DNA of 64,000 nucleotides from Paraburkholderia tagetis (lineage in GTDB: Bacteria > Pseudomonadota > Gammaproteobacteria > Burkholderiales > Burkholderiaceae), in contig NZ_JAKLJA010000016.1 in assembly GCF_022213065.1 (NCBI RefSeq), positions 1 through 64,000 on the forward strand, read 5' to 3'. Below are positions 1 to 7,863 of this stretch, piece after piece; the first letter of the stretch is position 1, and the number at the start of each line of letters is the position of its first letter. Under the pieces are notes generated by a model. That model did not search any database. It was not told the DNA's origin and saw only the letters and a program-made list of their open reading frames with translations. The position numbers and the translations under genes were made by a program.

Positions 1-41
1 TCCTGTCTGAGGCTCATGGTGTCTTTTACGTTCCAGGGCAT
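1..41 (-). CDS. IS481-family transposase, N-terminal fragment (cut by window edge)
   Basis: Only the first 13 codons are visible (MPWNVKDTMSLRQ), reading leftward out of the window from an ATG at 41. The N-terminal pattern is what I associate with IS481-type DDE transposases, whose HTH region follows directly. No catalytic residues are in view. The assignment rests on this short peptide and on the repeat-like sequence upstream of it. Confidence 0.5.
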   Translation of the reverse strand, partial: MPWNVKDTMSLRQ

Positions 42-121
42 GATTGGATCCGGGCGTTGGACTGCCCGAAAGTGTCAACCATGTCCTCGTACACCTGTCA
101 GCTATGTCTCCAGTCTGTACA
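1..121 (-). mobile_element. Left-edge fragment of an IS481-like insertion sequence
   Basis: The minus strand reads a terminal-repeat-like block (TGTACAGACTGGAGACATAG, ending near 121), then about 75 bases later a start codon followed by MPWNVKDTMSLRQ. From memory, both the short leader and the MPW-start are typical of IS481/IS3-like elements in Burkholderia. Only one end lies in the window, so family and integrity cannot be proven. The outer boundary near 121 is inferred from the repeat-like block; no target duplication can be seen without the other end. Confidence 0.6.
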
Positions 122-272
122 CGGCTGCAAAGAAAAGTAGGTGCCGCCCCGCACGGGGGCAACGCTAATAGACCGACACGAAAGCAAGGAAACGCGCCAC
201 GCAAGGAAACGCGACAATCAAGCAGGAAACCCAGCCCCCAACAAACGCCTTCGAGCCCCCCGCAGCCTCCAC

Positions 273-692
273 CTACTCACCCGCCAAAGAAAACTCAATA
301 TCCTGCGCACCTTCCCACAGCACGAGTTTCCCAAACGCCTCGAGATGCTCATGCCCTTCAACCATCGTAAAGAAGTGGTTGCCAGCAAGCTGCCCCATTT
401 TGCTAGCAAAGCTCGAGCTCCCATAAACAAACAGGAATTCGGTTTCGCTGAATCCACCGGGATACAGAAGAATATCCCCGCGTGACGCGTGGCTGGTGTG
501 ATTTTCAAACGTGAGGCCGGTATCGAAGTCGCCCAACGGGATCCATACGGCTTCGCCGCTCCAGCGCGAATGAATCACTTTGTTCTTGAACGGCAGCAAT
601 TCGAGGAAACGCTGGCAGGTGTGCGGCGCCTTTTCTTCTTCCAGCCGGCCGACGAAGCGGAATGGGCCGGCGTTCACGTTGATCTTTTTCAT
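273..692 (-). CDS. DUF3830 family protein (cyclophilin-like fold)
   Basis: A 139-residue protein whose composition and motifs (start MKKINVNAGPFRF, central SRWSGEAVWIPLG, and a DILLYPGG segment) fit the DUF3830 family, predicted small beta-barrels of the cyclophilin-like class with no fixed biochemical role. I chose the start at 692 rather than the longer open frame because AAGGAC lies just upstream of it. It lies 46 bp downstream of the ABC ATPase gene on the same strand, so it is probably the last gene of that importer operon. DUF3830 proteins are often seen near uptake or amide-hydrolysis genes, so an accessory role for the transported substrate is an inference only. Confidence 0.7.
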   Translation of the reverse strand: MKKINVNAGPFRFVGRLEEEKAPHTCQRFLELLPFKNKVIHSRWSGEAVWIPLGDFDTGLTFENHTSHASRGDILLYPGGFSETEFLFVYGSSSFASKMGQLAGNHFFTMVEGHEHLEAFGKLVLWEGAQDIEFSLAGE

Positions 693-738
693 GTCGTCCT
701 TGACGCTCGAGTGTGTTTTGGAAGGCCGCTGCTCACCA

Positions 739-2073
739 TCAGGCCTCGACGTCTTCGAGACTGAAAATCTCCGACTGGTCGTTGTACGAAAAGATCTCGC
801 CATAACGGCCCCAGTCGATCACGGTATCGAGCGTTTCTTCCGCGGCTACGTCGGAGAGAAAGTCCTCAAGCTCCTGCTCGAAGCGCACGCGCGGCGCGCG
901 ATGGCCCGGGCGCTCGTTGAGCACCTTCTTGATACGCGCCGCGAGCGGCACGTTGCGCAGCAGGTGGTCCGCGAACATCAGCTTGCGCGCCTGCGTGCCC
1001 ATCTCCGCGAACACGCGCGCGGGCGGCGTGAGCAGCAGGTCGCCGTCGCGCACATCGGCGAAACCAAGTTGCTGGAGCACTTCGGCGATCGGGAACAGGT
1101 CGTCCACTTCCAGATGCAGCGAGCGCGCGATCTCGGGCATGTCGGCGCGGCCGTGATAGGGCGCGGCCGCCAGCGTCTCGATCAACCCCGCCATCAGGTT
1201 CGTGGAAACGTCGGGCAAACGGCTGCCCACTTCGAGACGCCGTTGCGAGGCTTCGGCCGCTTCGCGCGCGGTCATTTTCGCGTAGATCTCGTCGACGAGC
1301 TTGCGGAACGCCGGGTCCAGGCGGTTGCGCGGATGCTTGAACGGCACCTTGATCTCCGCCACCACGCGCCCCGGATTCGACGACAAAACGAGAATACGGT
1401 CGCACATGAACACCGCTTCTTCGATATTGTGCGTGACGATCAGCATCGACTTGATCGGCATGCGGCCTTGCGTCCACAGGTCGAGCAAATCGGTACGCAG
1501 CGTTTCGGCGGTCAGCACGTCGAGCGCCGAAAACGGCTCGTCCATGAGCAGCAACGCCGGGTCCACCACCAGTGCGCGCGCGAAGCCCACGCGCTGGCGC
1601 ATGCCGCCCGAGAGTTCGCGCGGGTAGGCGTTTTCGAAGCCGTCCAGGCCGATCAGGTCGATGGCCGCCAGCGCCCGCTCGCGGCGCTCGCGTGCGCCCA
1701 CGCCCTGCGCTTCGAGGCCCGCTTCCACGTTCTGCAGCACCGTGAGCCACGGGAACAGCGCGAAGGTCTGGAACACCATCGAGACGCCTTCGGCGGGTCC
1801 TTCGAGCGGCTTGCCGAGCCAGTTCACTTCGCCCGAGGTGGCTTCGATCAGGCCGGAGATGATGCGCAGCAAGGTGGACTTGCCCGAGCCCGAACGGCCA
1901 AGCAGCCCGACAATCTCGCCTTCGCGCAGCGAGAGGTTGACGTCGTCGAGCACGAGGCGCTCGTCGTCCTTCTTCGCGAAGCCGCGCGAAACATGCTTCA
2001 CGGCGAGCACTTCGTTGCCCGGCACGGGACGCACCGGCAGCAGGTCGGATGAGACGATCTTGGGATTCAGCAT
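739..2073 (-). CDS. ABC transporter ATP-binding protein with C-terminal AAA-associated domain
   Basis: The 444-residue protein is the nucleotide-binding subunit of a nitrate/sulfonate/taurine-class importer. Visible motifs are Walker A GRSGSGKST (59-67), the Q-loop glutamine near 102, signature LSGGM (154-158), Walker B LLLMDEP (174-180) and the H-loop histidine near 215. After about residue 270 it carries an extra 150 residues matching the AAA-associated C-terminal domain type, absent from ordinary SsuB/TauB proteins. It starts 13 bp after the permease gene with GGAG upstream. No periplasmic binding protein is encoded beside it, so the substrate cannot be named. The family label nitrate/sulfonate is sequence-based, not a function. 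Confidence 0.9.
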   Translation of the reverse strand: MLNPKIVSSDLLPVRPVPGNEVLAVKHVSRGFAKKDDERLVLDDVNLSLREGEIVGLLGRSGSGKSTLLRIISGLIEATSGEVNWLGKPLEGPAEGVSMVFQTFALFPWLTVLQNVEAGLEAQGVGARERRERALAAIDLIGLDGFENAYPRELSGGMRQRVGFARALVVDPALLLMDEPFSALDVLTAETLRTDLLDLWTQGRMPIKSMLIVTHNIEEAVFMCDRILVLSSNPGRVVAEIKVPFKHPRNRLDPAFRKLVDEIYAKMTAREAAEASQRRLEVGSRLPDVSTNLMAGLIETLAAAPYHGRADMPEIARSLHLEVDDLFPIAEVLQQLGFADVRDGDLLLTPPARVFAEMGTQARKLMFADHLLRNVPLAARIKKVLNERPGHRAPRVRFEQELEDFLSDVAAEETLDTVIDWGRYGEIFSYNDQSEIFSLEDVEA

Positions 2074-2086
2074 GGTTTACTCCATC

Positions 2087-3838
2087 TCAATCGAGACGCA
2101 GCCGGGACTCGGCGAACGTGTATAGCGGTCGCCAGAGCACGCGGTTGAACAGCGTGACGAACAGGGACATCATCGCGATGCCCAGAATGATTTTCGGGAA
2201 ATCGCCGGCGGCGGTCGTCTGCGCGATATAGGCCCCCAGGCCGTGCGCCTCGAGCTTCGTGTCGCCCCACTGCACGAACTCGGACACGATGCTCGCGTTC
2301 CATGCGCCGCCCGAAGCGGTAATTGCGCCCGTGATGTAGTACGGGAAGATGCCCGGCAGCATCGCCTGACGCCACCACTGCCAGCCGCGGATGCGGAAGT
2401 TCTTCGCCGCTTCCTTGTAATCGTTCGGGTAGGCCGTGGCGCCCGCGATCACATTGAAGAGGATGTACCACTGCGTGCCCAGCACGATCAGCGGCGAGAG
2501 CCAGATATCCGGGTTCAGGTGGAAACGCACGATCACGATCACGAACACAGGGAACAGCAGGTTCGCCGGGAACGCCGCAAGGAACTGCGCGAGCGGCTGG
2601 ATCTTCTCGGCGAGCGCGGGACGCAGGCCAATCAGCACGCCGAGCGGCACCCAGATCACCGAAGCGATCGCAATCAGCAGCATCACGCGCAACAGCGTGA
2701 TGAGGCCAAGCACGAACACATGGCCGACTTCGTCGAGCGTCACGCCCGTGCGCACGAAGGCGAACACGCGCCAGACCACGTAGGCCGTGAGCGCGATCAC
2801 GAAGATGGCCCAAAGGATGTCGCCCACGCGTGAGCGCCTGGTGAGCGCGGCAGTCGCGACGGGCATGGCCTTCGGCAGTTGTACGCGAATCGGGATGCGC
2901 GCGAGCGTGGCGAGCAGGAAGCCCATCGGCACGAGCAGACGGTGAATCAGATGCGTGCGGCGAATCAGGTCGAGCAGCCACGAACCAGGCGCGTCGCCCG
3001 AACTCGTGGTCTCCATGCGGAACTTGTCGGCCCAGGCCACCAGCGGGCGGAACAGGAACTGGTCGTAGGCCAGGATCACCACCGTCATCGTGAGAATGAC
3101 CCAGCCCACCGCGTGCAGGTTTTTCTCGGTGATCGCCTGCGCCAGATACGCGCCGATGCCCGGCAGCGTGATCGTGTTGTTGCCCACCGTGATCGCTTCA
3201 GACGCCACCACGAAGAACCAGCCGCCCGACATCGACATCATCATGTTCCAGATGAGGCCCGGCATCGAGAACGGCACTTCGAGCTTCCAGAAGCGCTGCC
3301 ACGCGGTGAGGTGAAAACCGCGCGAGACTTCATCCAGATCGCGCGGCACCGTGCGCAACGACTGGTAGAAGCTGAAGGTCATGTTCCAGGCCTGGCTCGT
3401 GAAGATCGCGAAGATCGCGGCAAGCTCCGCGCCCAGCACGCGCGAAGGCACCAGCGCGAGAAAGAACGTGACGGTAAACGAAATGTAGCCGAGCACCGGC
3501 ACCGATTGCAGGATGTCGAGGATCGGCACCAGCACCTGACCCGCGCGCCGGCTCTTGGCCGCGAGCGTGCCGTAGACCAGCGTGAACACGAGCGAGGCGA
3601 CCATCGCCGCGAGCATGCGCAGCGTGGTGCGCATGGCGTACTCGGGCAGCATCGACGGGTCGAGCGAGATCGCCTGGGTCTTGAGCGTGGCGATGGGCGC
3701 CAAGGTCTGATGGAAACCCACCACGGCCATGGCGATCAGGCAAATGATGAGCGGGAACGCCACGAAATCCCAGCGATTGGGCAGCACGCGCCACGCCGAA
3801 GCGTTGGCCGTACGGTTCAGGTTGAATCTGAACTCCAT
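2087..3838 (-). CDS. ABC transporter permease, two fused permease domains
   Basis: A 583-residue membrane protein made of two consecutive binding-protein-dependent permease units. Each has about six hydrophobic segments and an EAA-type loop: SRGFHLTAWQRFWKLEVPF in the first half, AAKNFRIRGWQWWRQAMLPG in the second. Ordinary importers use two separate copies, so this is a natural tandem fusion. I set the start at 3838 because AAGGAGG sits 6 bases upstream; longer frames lack a site. It is the first large gene of the leftward operon and feeds directly into the ATPase gene. Its pairing with an AAA-associated ATPase and no adjacent binding protein is a recurrent arrangement, but the substrate is unknown. 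Confidence 0.9.
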   Translation of the reverse strand: MEFRFNLNRTANASAWRVLPNRWDFVAFPLIICLIAMAVVGFHQTLAPIATLKTQAISLDPSMLPEYAMRTTLRMLAAMVASLVFTLVYGTLAAKSRRAGQVLVPILDILQSVPVLGYISFTVTFFLALVPSRVLGAELAAIFAIFTSQAWNMTFSFYQSLRTVPRDLDEVSRGFHLTAWQRFWKLEVPFSMPGLIWNMMMSMSGGWFFVVASEAITVGNNTITLPGIGAYLAQAITEKNLHAVGWVILTMTVVILAYDQFLFRPLVAWADKFRMETTSSGDAPGSWLLDLIRRTHLIHRLLVPMGFLLATLARIPIRVQLPKAMPVATAALTRRSRVGDILWAIFVIALTAYVVWRVFAFVRTGVTLDEVGHVFVLGLITLLRVMLLIAIASVIWVPLGVLIGLRPALAEKIQPLAQFLAAFPANLLFPVFVIVIVRFHLNPDIWLSPLIVLGTQWYILFNVIAGATAYPNDYKEAAKNFRIRGWQWWRQAMLPGIFPYYITGAITASGGAWNASIVSEFVQWGDTKLEAHGLGAYIAQTTAAGDFPKIILGIAMMSLFVTLFNRVLWRPLYTFAESRLRLD

Positions 3839-4078
3839 CAGCGGCCTCCTTGGGCAGATGCATGCGCGGCGCCGCGTGCGCGCGGTGCGCGGCGTGTCGT
3901 TCGCATCGAGCGATTGAACAGGTTGAACTGATTCATATTTGAAGCACCAGCGTTTCTGGATGTTGCTGTTTATTGCTGGCGGCCCTTGCGCCTCGCTTGC
4001 ATCGCCAAACCGCTGGCGACGCAGGCGCGCGGGGCCGCGCTTTCTTGTCGATCTCGTGTCTTGCTCTCGCAAGCTACG

Positions 4079-4258
4079 TCATCGCGGTGCGCCCCGGAAC
4101 ATCCATGCGCGCAAGTCCCGCCAGCGCGCGGCGAGGCTCGAATAGCGGCACGACGGAGCGGCCGGCGCGCGCTGGCGGGCGCCGATCACATCGGGATGGA
4201 GGTCTCGCCGCGTTTGCGGCAGTTGCGGCAGTTGCGGCAGAAGAAGGCCGAAGTTCAT
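4079..4258 (-). CDS. Possible 59-residue small protein upstream of the ABC operon
   Basis: This short frame begins MNFGLLLPQLPQLPQ and ends 240 bp before the permease start. A good ribosome-binding site (GAGGAG) lies 6 bases before its ATG, which is the main reason to record it. The body is arginine/proline rich, with no recognisable domain, and the LPQ triplet is tandemly repeated. It could be a leader peptide for the transporter operon, a real small protein, or chance. There is no homology evidence. Confidence 0.3.
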   Translation of the reverse strand: MNFGLLLPQLPQLPQTRRDLHPDVIGARQRAPAAPSCRYSSLAARWRDLRAWMFRGAPR

Positions 4259-5065
4259 GCTGAATCTCCTCGCGTCTCACATTCGCGTGGACGCAATGGG
4301 GAGGAAAGCCAGCAGACCCGGCTGCGCGATGCCAAATTTGGCGCGCTACAGCGGCTTTACGTCTGCGCGCTTTCCTCAGGGAACGAAAAAAGGAAGCGGC
4401 ATAACGGATAACTGTCACTGTCGGACATCGGAACTCCTCATCGTCACGGCGACGCGCGCGGCAGGCCGGATCGGCCTGGGCCATGCGCAACGCAAGTGGC
4501 GGCCCATGCGATACGCCACATCGACTGCCGATGCGCGCAACGAACGGACCGTGCTGCGAGCGAGATTCGCTCACGGCGCGATATCGGCCAGACGCTGCGC
4601 GCGAAACAAACACGCGGCGGCGCCGGGTCGACGCTAATTAGAGTGCACGAGGATTACTGCTGGACGCGCACCATCTGCCTGGCTGGCAAGACGGCGGCTG
4701 AAAGAAAAGGAGCGCGGACGTCGTGCCGGTCAGGCAGCGAAACTATTCGAAGATCGACAACTGCTACTGTCCAAGGCGTCAGCCCCTTTTGTTAAGACGG
4801 GCGAATTTTAGTCACGCCCACTGCCGGAAGTCAACACGATTCGCGCCCCGCGTCAAATGTCGTGCCAATGCCGCCACACGGCCACTGCGCGGCCATTGCA
4901 CGGCCACTGAGCAGGCATCGTCGTGACGCGGGACGGTGCATTCGATACCCTTGCCTTTTCCGGCCCCGTTTTATCCAGCCTTGAGACGGTACGCGAGCGA
5001 TTGTGGGCTTGCCGCTGCGATGTGCATTGGGGGCGAGCCCGTCGGTCCGAGTCTGCCCGCCCGCT
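4259..5065. other. Long non-coding leader / intergenic region before the ABC operon
   Basis: About 800 bp without a convincing large gene. On the minus strand two related blocks lie 350 bp apart (4403-4440 and 4753-4790). Each has a G-rich start followed by GACAGTRRCAGTTRTC-like sequence and then a pyrimidine-rich run. The stretch near 4790-4830 is relatively AT-rich and could hold the promoter, leaving an unusually long 5' leader. No known riboswitch could be recognised by eye. Confidence 0.4.
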
Positions 5066-5521
5066 TCAGGCGCGCTTGCGCATCGGCTGCCGTGCGTCGC
5101 CGGCGCGCATGCGCTCCAGCCGCTCGCTGGCTTCGGCCAACACCCAGAACGGCGCGCTCTGCAACTGCTGGTCGTAGACACCGACGATCGCCTTGACCGC
5201 CTCGAACTGCGTGTCGTCGAGCCGCCATGCGTTTTCGGCGCCGCCCTGCGCGAAGCACGCGAGGATCGCTTCGTCGGCGCAGCGGACCTGCTCGGGCGTC
5301 AAGGTGCCGTAGCCCGCGCCGGCAATCGACTGCGCGAGCACGTGCGCATGCAGGAGCGCCTGCGCGTCGTGCTGGGCGCCGCCCGCGTGCAACGACGCGA
5401 GCGCGAGATGCACTTGCAGCGCGAGTTCGTCCGCGCTCGCGCGCGGCATCGGCAGCAACTCGGCCTTACTGCGCCGGGCGCGGGTCGTCTTGTGCTGCGG
5501 AAAGAGGATTGTCTTGGCCAT
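5066..5521 (-). CDS. Conserved hypothetical protein (Burkholderia 'Fis-like' small protein)
   Basis: A 151-residue soluble protein starting MAKTILFPQHKTTRARR. The basic N-terminus is followed by a mostly helical body with DELALQVHLALASLHAG and TPEQVRCADEAILACFAQGG. Similar proteins in Burkholderia are often labelled Fis-family regulators, but I see no clear Fis helix-turn-helix, so I leave it unassigned. The start is uncertain: ATGs at 5560, 5530 and 5521 are all in frame and none has a good ribosome site. I prefer 5521 because the conserved-looking sequence begins there. Three 10-bp direct repeats lie immediately upstream. Confidence 0.6.
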   Translation of the reverse strand: MAKTILFPQHKTTRARRSKAELLPMPRASADELALQVHLALASLHAGGAQHDAQALLHAHVLAQSIAGAGYGTLTPEQVRCADEAILACFAQGGAENAWRLDDTQFEAVKAIVGVYDQQLQSAPFWVLAEASERLERMRAGDARQPMRKRA

Positions 5522-5545
5522 ATCGCACATTGGTATCGATTCAGG

Positions 5546-5575
5546 TGCATTAGCGTGCATTAATGTGCATTAACG
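5546..5575. repeat. Three tandem 10-bp repeats TGCATTARYG
   Basis: TGCATTAGCG, TGCATTAATG and TGCATTAACG follow each other without spacer directly upstream of the small hypothetical gene at 5066-5521, and its alternative start codon falls among them. The one-helical-turn period would suit cooperative protein binding, so this may be an operator. It may equally be a short slippage repeat. Confidence 0.6.
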
Positions 5576-5674
5576 GCACGCAGCGCCCAAGGTTGAGCGC
5601 CGCAGCACGAGATCGATGTAACTCCATGTGACGGGCCCGCGCCGGTGCGCGCCGACAGCCTGCTTGCGGCCGCG

Positions 5675-6127
5675 CTAGCGCGCGTCGTCCGGTGCGCGGC
5701 GGGCGGCCATGAAGGCCTCCACGTGGCGGATGGCCGCCTCGCACTGTTCGAGTGTCAGATGGTGGATCGACGGATTCGGCAGATCGAAGCCGAGTTCCTC
5801 GGCAAGCCAGCGCAGCGCGCGGCCACGCGCCTCGAAGACATTCACCTTGTCGCGCCGCACCTTGGCGGCGACGAGCGGCTCGAGCGCATCGTGCAAACGG
5901 CTCTTGGCGTCGCGCAGCGCGGCGTTGGCAAGCCGCCCGAGCGGTACGTTGCGGGTGCTGCGCGCGGGCACGCCAATCCAGGCCTCACAGGCCGCGCAGA
6001 CCCAGAGCGGGCCGTGATCGTCGCGGTATGGATAGGCTTCATCGCCGTAACGGGCGAGCAGCGCTTTCGCGCCGCAGTAGTCGCACAGCGGCTGCGGCAG
6101 CGCCTTGACCGGGCGGCCTACGCGCAT
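5675..6127 (-). CDS. Zinc-finger-containing protein, DUF3268-like
   Basis: A 150-residue protein with two N-terminal cysteine pairs, CDYCGAKA (15-18) and CAACEAW (44-47), spaced as a zinc ribbon and joined by an RDDHGPLWVC segment. This fits the zinc-finger-containing DUF3268 family of small proteins found in proteobacteria and phages. The C-terminal part is helical and basic (LRDAKSRLHDALEPL). The family has no established function. It is on the same strand as the neighbour at 5066-5521 but separated from it by about 150 bp, so co-transcription is uncertain. Confidence 0.75.
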   Translation of the reverse strand: MRVGRPVKALPQPLCDYCGAKALLARYGDEAYPYRDDHGPLWVCAACEAWIGVPARSTRNVPLGRLANAALRDAKSRLHDALEPLVAAKVRRDKVNVFEARGRALRWLAEELGFDLPNPSIHHLTLEQCEAAIRHVEAFMAARRAPDDAR

Positions 6128-6330
6128 GCGCGGCTCCCTCGGGAAAAAGTCGACGGTTGCATAAACTTGCTTGCTTCGTGATTGCGATTGCGATTGTGCT
6201 GTTGTCGCATCGCGGCTGGTACGCGGTTGGATTGCATTTGAGTTGCGGTTGGGCCGAGCGCGATGGTGCCGTCCTGAATGACGCGCATGCGAAAACGCAC
6301 TTCAGGCTCGCTGCGCTGAGCCGGCGCCAA

Positions 6331-6759
6331 TCAGGCGTCCACGCCCACGATCACGCTCGACGCCTTGAAGAGCGCCGATGCCGCCTTGCCCGCTGCCAGG
6401 CCGAGACGGTCCACGCTGTCGTTCGTGACGATGGCCGCGATCTGCGCGCCGCCCGGCGCCGCGATCACGACCTCGGCGTTCACCGCGCCCGTCGTGACCG
6501 AAGCGATGGTGCCCGCGACGACGTTGCGCGTGGAGACCTTGCTGGCGTCGCCGTCGACCATCACGATCACCGAAGAAGCCTTCACGAGTGCAAATGCGCT
6601 CTTGCCCGCCGCGAGGCCCAGCGACGCGGCGCTGCCGTGCGTGATGATGGCGACGATCTCGAGGCCGCCGTCGACGCGCAGCGTGACTTCGTCGTTGACC
6701 GCGCCGGGCTTGACCGCGGCGATCTGGCCGGCGAAATGATTGCGTGCGCTGGTACGCAT
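6331..6759 (-). CDS. Molbindin: tandem TOBE/Mop-domain molybdate-binding protein
   Basis: A 142-residue protein made of two near-identical halves of about 70 residues. Each has the Mop/TOBE pattern (N-x-x-G-x-I, then PGAVNDEVTL or TGAVNAEVVI, IVAIIT or IAAIVT, GLAAGKxAxALxKASSVIV). This is the ModG/molbindin architecture, a cytoplasmic protein that binds molybdate or tungstate oxyanions and is thought to store or buffer them. No helix-turn-helix is present, so it is not ModE. The start at 6759 has AGGAGAG upstream. It is divergent from modA, with the shared region containing a ModE-type site, so all three molybdate genes are probably co-regulated. Confidence 0.88.
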   Translation of the reverse strand: MRTSARNHFAGQIAAVKPGAVNDEVTLRVDGGLEIVAIITHGSAASLGLAAGKSAFALVKASSVIVMVDGDASKVSTRNVVAGTIASVTTGAVNAEVVIAAPGGAQIAAIVTNDSVDRLGLAAGKAASALFKASSVIVGVDA

Positions 6760-6928
6760 GAGCGTCTCTCCTGGGAATTCACGAAATGACGAAAGAACCG
6801 GCGCACCAGGTCGCGCGCCGGCGAGATGTCCGGATGCCGGCGCCCAGTGTAGCGGCGCAGCCCACTCACGCACAGGTGTTATCGGAAACATTGCCCGTCT
6901 GGCCAGGTGCATGAACCCGACAGTCCGT

Positions 6929-6952
6929 CGTAATATATGCTCCTTTATAACG
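6929..6952. promoter_or_regulatory. ModE-box-like operator upstream of modA
   Basis: A 24-bp imperfect dyad beginning CGTAATATA and ending TTTATAACG lies 16 bp before the modA start. The length and the CGTWAT...ATAACG ends match the E. coli modA operator as I remember it (CGTTATATT...TACATAACG), where molybdate-bound ModE represses the operon. No modE gene is in this window. Confidence 0.7.
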
Positions 6953-6968
6953 CTACGGGGTAGAACCG

Positions 6969-7853
6969 ATGATCCGCAAGCTGATCGCGTCTGTCGTGGT
7001 GATGTCCGGCGTGCTCGCCGCGAGCACGGGCGCATTCGCGGCAGACGGCAGCGATGTCAACGTGCTTTATGCAGGCTCGCTCGTGAATCTGATGGAAAAG
7101 AGCGTGGGGCCGGCATTCGAGAAGGAAACCGGCCTGCATTTCAAGGGCTACGCGGCCGGCTCGAACAAGATCGCCAACGAAGTGAAGGGCAAGCTGCGCC
7201 GTGGCGACGTGTTCATCAGCGCGAGCCCGAAGGTCAACGCGAATCTCATGGGCGACGCGAACGGCAATCATGTTGCGTGGTACGTCAACTTCGCCGAGTC
7301 GCCGCTCCTGATCGGCTACAACCCGAAAAGCCGCTTCGCCGCCGATTTCAAGACGAAGAAATGGGACGCCGTGCTGCGTGAGCCGGGCATCCGCATTGGC
7401 CGCACCGATCCCAAGCTCGACCCGAAGGGCGCCTTCACGGTCGAGCTCATGACGAAGGCGGCTCAGGCGTACAACCAGCCGGACCTCGTCGAAAAGACGC
7501 TCGGCGCGCCGGAGAATCCCGCCCAGGTGCTGCCGGAAGAAACGCTCGTGGGCCGTTTGCAGTCGGGCCAGCTCGACGCAGGCTTCTTCTACTCGACCGA
7601 AACGTCCGACCTGAAGATTCCGTCGATCCACCCCGCGCCCGAACTGGAGATCAAGGCCAATTACACGCTCACGATCCTGAATGACGCGCCCAACAGCGCG
7701 GGCGCCGCGCGCTTCGTCAACTTCCTGCTGAGCGCCGAAGGCCGCAAGCTGCTCGCCGAGCATGGCGTGGACATCAAGAAGCCCACGGTAAACGGCAACG
7801 GCGGGGGCATTCCGTCGTCGGTGCAGGCCGTGATCGACGCCGCACAGCAATGA
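6969..7853 (+). CDS. modA: Molybdate/tungstate ABC transporter, periplasmic binding protein
   Basis: A 294-residue exported protein: an N-terminal signal peptide of about 25 residues ends in FAADG. The mature part starts NVLYAGSLVNLMEKSVGPAFEKETG and contains GDVFISASPKVNANL and GRTDPKLDPKG, the ligand-loop pattern of ModA/WtpA-type oxyanion binding proteins. It captures molybdate or tungstate in the periplasm and delivers it to the fused ModBC protein encoded 11 bp downstream. The sequence is closer to the WtpA-like branch than to classical E. coli ModA, so tungstate is a realistic alternative ligand. A GGGG site precedes the ATG and a ModE-like box lies upstream. Confidence 0.85.
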   Translation: MIRKLIASVVVMSGVLAASTGAFAADGSDVNVLYAGSLVNLMEKSVGPAFEKETGLHFKGYAAGSNKIANEVKGKLRRGDVFISASPKVNANLMGDANGNHVAWYVNFAESPLLIGYNPKSRFAADFKTKKWDAVLREPGIRIGRTDPKLDPKGAFTVELMTKAAQAYNQPDLVEKTLGAPENPAQVLPEETLVGRLQSGQLDAGFFYSTETSDLKIPSIHPAPELEIKANYTLTILNDAPNSAGAARFVNFLLSAEGRKLLAEHGVDIKKPTVNGNGGGIPSSVQAVIDAAQQ

Positions 7854-7863
7854 CCCCGCAATC

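Noticed and set aside
580-2052. Long open frame on the plus strand antisense to the ABC ATPase gene
   Set aside because: It is Arg/His-rich with no ribosome site or domain, as expected for an antisense frame in GC-rich DNA. The minus-strand protein has all ABC motifs.
4259-4830. Mn2+ riboswitch (yybP-ykoY type) or guanidine riboswitch in the ABC operon leader
   Set aside because: A few G-rich and pyrimidine-rich blocks looked suggestive, but the conserved core sequences could not be found in the right order. Only a covariance-model search could revive the idea.
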